DNA from: a virus
Virus record (IMG/VR): IMGVR_UViG_3300020198_000887
Span: 1-64,000 of that record
DNA length: 64,000 bases
Direction: 5' to 3' (one strand)
The position numbers and the translations under genes are program-made. The notes beneath the pieces were generated by a model. It was not told the DNA's origin. It saw nothing but the letters and a program-made list of their open reading frames with translations, and made no database searches. Each line of letters begins with the position of its first letter. Position 1 is the first letter of the stretch. Below are positions 61,259-64,000 of this stretch, piece by piece.

Positions 61259-61411
61259 TGGATATTTTAATTAGAATTATTGAACTGTGTGTAGGATTAT
61301 TTGTATATTTGGGGGGTCGGTTGCCTCGTAATTATAGTATGTTCTAAAAATGCATTGTCTAAGTGTGACCAATGTAAAACTCGATGTGAATGTGAGAAAA
61401 ATAATGATTAA
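61258..61411 (+). pseudogene. Small membrane protein split at a G6 run
   Basis: From the ATG at 61258 the frame gives a transmembrane helix (ILIRIIELCVGLFVYLGG) then stops at 61347. One fewer G in the run at about 61311-61316 would join it to VGCLVIIVCSKNALSKCDQC and a Cys-rich tail ending at TAA 61411. This could be a homopolymer indel, sequencing error or slippage. The second half could also start at TTG near 61300. Confidence 0.4.
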
Positions 61412-61859
61412 GAAATTTTTTAAAGATATTATTGGTATTACCAATAAAGAAGCCAAGAAAAGAGAAGCAGAGATGGTCAAAGAACAATTGGCTGTTAAAA
61501 AACAAAAACGAAAAGAAGCCGCTGAAAAACGAAAAGACAAAAAGGAAAGTAGTAATTTATCGCCAAAGGAAATTGCAACTAAACGAAAAGAACCTTGGGT
61601 TGATGTTATTGGCTTCAAAGTAAATCAACACAATATTAGAAATGGTTTTTATGAACTAGATTGGAATGAATTCTTCATTGCTGAACTTAAAAAAGAAGGA
61701 TACGGGTACAATGGTGACCCAGATGAAGAAATTGTAGATAGATGGTTCAGAGATATTTGTATCAACGCGGCTGCTGAAGAAGGTATCGACATGAATGATA
61801 GAACAGCTGGATATATAAATGTTACTAAACTCACCGGTGGAAAAGCCGAGGTAAAATAA
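61404..61859 (+). CDS. Hypothetical protein, 151 aa
   Basis: The chosen ATG at 61404 gives MIKKFFKDIIGITNKEAKKR. Residues 15-55 are a long Lys/Glu helix; the C-terminal 90 residues (WVDVIGFKVNQHNIRNGFYE, ELDWNEFFIAELKKEGYGYN) form a conserved phage domain. Overlaps the FEN nuclease gene by one base, so co-expressed with it. Confidence 0.65.
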   Translation: MIKKFFKDIIGITNKEAKKREAEMVKEQLAVKKQKRKEAAEKRKDKKESSNLSPKEIATKRKEPWVDVIGFKVNQHNIRNGFYELDWNEFFIAELKKEGYGYNGDPDEEIVDRWFRDICINAAAEEGIDMNDRTAGYINVTKLTGGKAEVK

Positions 61860-62845
61860 TGACTTATATAATAATTGACTTGTCAAATTTGTTTCACCGT
61901 GCTAAACATGCGATCCAAGGCAGTGCTGAATTAAAACTTGGAATGTCTTTGCATATTACACTTAATGCAATCCGTAAATGTTGGCAAGATTTCAATGGAA
62001 ACCACGTAGTGGTGTGTTTGGAAGGACGGAGCTGGCGAAAAGATTTTTATGACCCATACAAACGAAACCGGGACGTATTAAGAGCAGCAATGACCGTAAA
62101 AGAGAAAGAAGAAGAAGAATTGTTCTGGGAAGCATATGCCCAATTTAACTCATTTCTGATTGAAAAAACTAATTGTACCGTCTTACAACACCCATTACTA
62201 GAGGCAGATGATTTAATTGCTGGCTTCATTCAACAACACCCTACATCAACCCACGTTATCATTAGTACTGATAGTGATTTTCAACAATTAATTAGTGAAA
62301 ATGTCAGTCAATACAACGGTGTTGATGATATTCATATAACTAATATTGGGTATTTTGATGCAAAAGGAAAGCCAATTAACGATAAAAAGACTGGTAAAAT
62401 AAAAATGCCAATTAATCCAGAATGGATGCTTTTTGAAAAATGCATACGCGGTGATAAAAGTGATAATGTGTTTTCCGCATATCCAGGTGTTCGAACAAAA
62501 GGCACAAAAACCAAGGTTGGATTAACCGAAGCATTTGCTGACAAACATAATAAAGGGTATGCGTGGAATAACTTAATGTTGCAACGATGGGTTGACCACA
62601 ATGACGACGAACATCGAGTTTTAGATGATTATGAAAGAAATAGACGATTAATTGATTTATCATACCAACCAGATGAGATAAAAGAAATAATCAAAGAAAC
62701 AATTAACACGAATGCTATACCAAAAGATATTTCACAAGTTGGTATTCGTATGTTAAAATTTTGTCAATCGTTTGATATGAAACGAATGATGGATAACATT
62801 CAGCAATTCGCTGAACCGTTACAAGCAAAATATACAGGGGAATAA
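61859..62845 (+). CDS. T4 RNase H-like FEN 5'-3' nuclease
   Basis: 328 residues. Acidic metal-binding motifs of the FEN/5'-exonuclease family: IIIDLSNLFHRA, LEGRSWRKDFYDPYKRNR, LLEADDLIAGF, ISTDSDFQQL and CIRGDKSDNVF, then a helix-hairpin-helix-like PGVRTKG. In T4 this enzyme removes RNA primers on the lagging strand before ligase seals the nick. Confidence 0.9.
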   Translation: MTYIIIDLSNLFHRAKHAIQGSAELKLGMSLHITLNAIRKCWQDFNGNHVVVCLEGRSWRKDFYDPYKRNRDVLRAAMTVKEKEEEELFWEAYAQFNSFLIEKTNCTVLQHPLLEADDLIAGFIQQHPTSTHVIISTDSDFQQLISENVSQYNGVDDIHITNIGYFDAKGKPINDKKTGKIKMPINPEWMLFEKCIRGDKSDNVFSAYPGVRTKGTKTKVGLTEAFADKHNKGYAWNNLMLQRWVDHNDDEHRVLDDYERNRRLIDLSYQPDEIKEIIKETINTNAIPKDISQVGIRMLKFCQSFDMKRMMDNIQQFAEPLQAKYTGE

Positions 62846-62847
62846 CA

Positions 62848-63045
62848 ATGAAAATAACAGTACCAAGTGACAAATTGACAAAAGTAGAAGAATCATTAAC
62901 ATTATACAAATATGATAATGGATACATGATTGAAGTAAGCGGTCGGGACGCGGATGATGAATGGGTAGTATCCAAAATTATCGTGTCTTCATTGGATGAA
63001 GTATTTGAAATCATCAAAAATGTAGATTCATTACCACGATCTTAA
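62848..63045 (+). CDS. Hypothetical protein, 65 aa
   Basis: MKITVPSDKLTKVEESLTLY with a small alpha/beta pattern and an acidic C-terminal helix (SLDEVFEIIKNV). Starts 2 bases after the FEN gene stop. No family recognised. Confidence 0.6.
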   Translation: MKITVPSDKLTKVEESLTLYKYDNGYMIEVSGRDADDEWVVSKIIVSSLDEVFEIIKNVDSLPRS

Positions 63046-63046
63046 T

Positions 63047-63649
63047 ATGACATCCCTATTAACATCACGAACATACAAAATTGAAATTAGCGGCAATGGC
63101 GGTGAAATTGTTGTAGGCAAGGTTAATCGGGCAGCATACGATTATCTTGACAAATATGAAATTGACATCACTGAGATGGTTGATGACGCCCATAATGAGT
63201 TAGAAATCCCAGCAGAATATTTGATTATCAAGAATGGTGTATGGGAAGAATGTGATAATATTGCACATGAAAATGGCGCAACAATGGATGCGTTAAGTAC
63301 CATCACAGTTTACGATGAAATGGGTGATAAAGTGTGGACTGCGCCGTTGGACATTGACTACTTAACAACCAATAACATTGAATGTGAAAAAATAGCAGAA
63401 CAGTATATTCATGGCCTCATTGATTTAGACGCTGTTTTCAAAGGGCAGTCAACTGAAAAAGGTTTATTTTTTGGTGGTACGTTTACTTCATTAAGTGAAT
63501 TTATCCCATCACAATTAAAATTTGAATACAGTAATATTGACGGATGGGTAATATTCGCAAGTATTCAATATGATGGTGATTATGTTGATAATTACGAATA
63601 TGATACTAAGATAACTGATATGTTTTTTGACCTTATTTTAATAAAATAA
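63047..63649 (+). CDS. Hypothetical protein, 200 aa
   Basis: Begins TSRTYKIEISGNGGEIVVGK; contains AAYDYLDKYEIDITEMVDD and ITVYDEMGDKVWTAPLDIDY, and looks like a beta-grasp or sandwich protein with strongly acidic surface. Last gene of the operon before a promoter. A related phage family may exist, but I cannot name it. Confidence 0.6.
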   Translation: MTSLLTSRTYKIEISGNGGEIVVGKVNRAAYDYLDKYEIDITEMVDDAHNELEIPAEYLIIKNGVWEECDNIAHENGATMDALSTITVYDEMGDKVWTAPLDIDYLTTNNIECEKIAEQYIHGLIDLDAVFKGQSTEKGLFFGGTFTSLSEFIPSQLKFEYSNIDGWVIFASIQYDGDYVDNYEYDTKITDMFFDLILIK

Positions 63650-63655
63650 TATTAC

Positions 63656-63684
63656 TTGACACATTGTACAATGTGTGTTACAAT
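63656..63684 (+). promoter_or_regulatory. Sigma70-type promoter with an operator-like palindrome
   Basis: TTGACA at 63656-63661, 17 bases, TACAAT at 63679-63684. An 18-bp perfect palindrome (63659-63676, ACACATTGTACAATGTGT) fills the spacer. Confidence 0.82.
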
Positions 63685-63733
63685 ATCCTTGTTTTTTAAA
63701 TAATACTTATTTCAACTTTATAGGAAATTTAAT

Positions 63734-64000
63734 ATGACCGATATCATTACAAATGAAATTGCATCTGGTACACGAGATAAAAAACCTGGACATAAACATC
63801 AATTATCAACTGTTCCGTCTTTTCTTGATAAATTAAATATCAGAGGAAAATACGAAAATCATAAATTAGCAAAAGCATGGGCTTGGCGAAACTATGACCA
63901 CGGGGAAGTATTTGCCAATTCATTAGAAGTTGAAAATATTACATTTAATCAAAATATTTTTATTGAAGATACGACAGACCTTTATGCAAAACTTATCCGA
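63734..64000 (+). CDS. Partial gene at the window end
   Basis: TAGGAAAT then ATG; 89 codons open to the window edge, starting MTDIITNEIASGTRDKKPGH. Contains LSTVPSFLDKLNIRGKYENH and KAWAWRNYDHGEVFANSLEV. Not recognised from this fragment. Controlled by the palindrome-containing promoter upstream. Confidence 0.7.
   Translation, partial: MTDIITNEIASGTRDKKPGHKHQLSTVPSFLDKLNIRGKYENHKLAKAWAWRNYDHGEVFANSLEVENITFNQNIFIEDTTDLYAKLIR

Overview
The window reads as part of a large, AT-rich tailed-phage genome (Caudoviricetes, T4 supergroup). Evidence: a gp44-type clamp loader, gp45-type sliding clamp, family B DNA polymerase, T4-type FEN/RNase H, ATP-dependent DNA ligase and a gp31-like co-chaperonin; tail-fibre genes, one of them 3243 codons long; a full lysis cassette; and TATAAATA late promoters next to TTGACA-N17-TATAAT host-type promoters. 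The host is probably a gammaproteobacterial methanotroph, because the phage carries a decayed pmoC (particulate methane monooxygenase subunit C) whose surviving protein sequence is Methylococcus/Methylobacter-like. The host is an inference.

Layout. 1-5150: RNA region with tRNAs Leu(UAA), Ser(GCU), Asn(GUU), Met-type (CAU), Leu(UAG), a UAA-anticodon tRNA and Cys(GCA). Two of these carry group I introns inside the anticodon. Interleaved are stem-closed RNA elements; at least two fold as circularly permuted tRNA mimics like bacterial Y RNAs. Small genes, an acireductone dioxygenase, PpiC and GroES also sit here. 5235-8014: a Ro60/TROVE-like vWA protein, a phosphoesterase and a RelA/SpoT-type HD hydrolase. 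8095-20250: a fibre, an AbrB-like protein, IF-1, phosphoesterase, ClpP, DNA ligase, the pmoC pseudogene, small proteins, a MazG-like protein and a second fibre. 20398-21090: two minus-strand genes. 21165-35323: virion fibre/adhesin block. 35333-38638: an orphan Pol III alpha-like fragment, gp31-like, gp44, and PhoH on the minus strand. 38816-42333: two conserved proteins, then GH19 endolysin, i-spanin, o-spanin and holin. 42404-46043: DnaJ and a ClpA-type unfoldase broken by an atypically split intein. 46099-53899: a nucleotidyltransferase / KxDG ligase-like / GRFxPPHxGH transferase cassette and a structural block. 54035-64000: replication block with a polymerase whose YGDTDS catalytic motif holds two inteins two residues apart, the second split across two genes; then clamp, small overlapping genes and FEN nuclease.

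How it fits together. The replisome and late-transcription parts follow T4 logic. Accessory genes concentrate on host protein quality control (PpiC, two GroES-like proteins, DnaJ, ClpA, ClpP), translation (tRNAs, IF-1) and RNA handling (Ro60-like protein beside Y-RNA-like elements). The most unusual feature is that apparent Ro60/Y-RNA module. Close behind are the double intein in the polymerase active site, the atypically split ClpA intein, the two anticodon group I introns and the pmoC gene with in-frame UGA at three conserved Trp positions. Several late promoters sit inside inverted repeats that should hide the start codon in read-through transcripts, as known for T4 gene e and soc.
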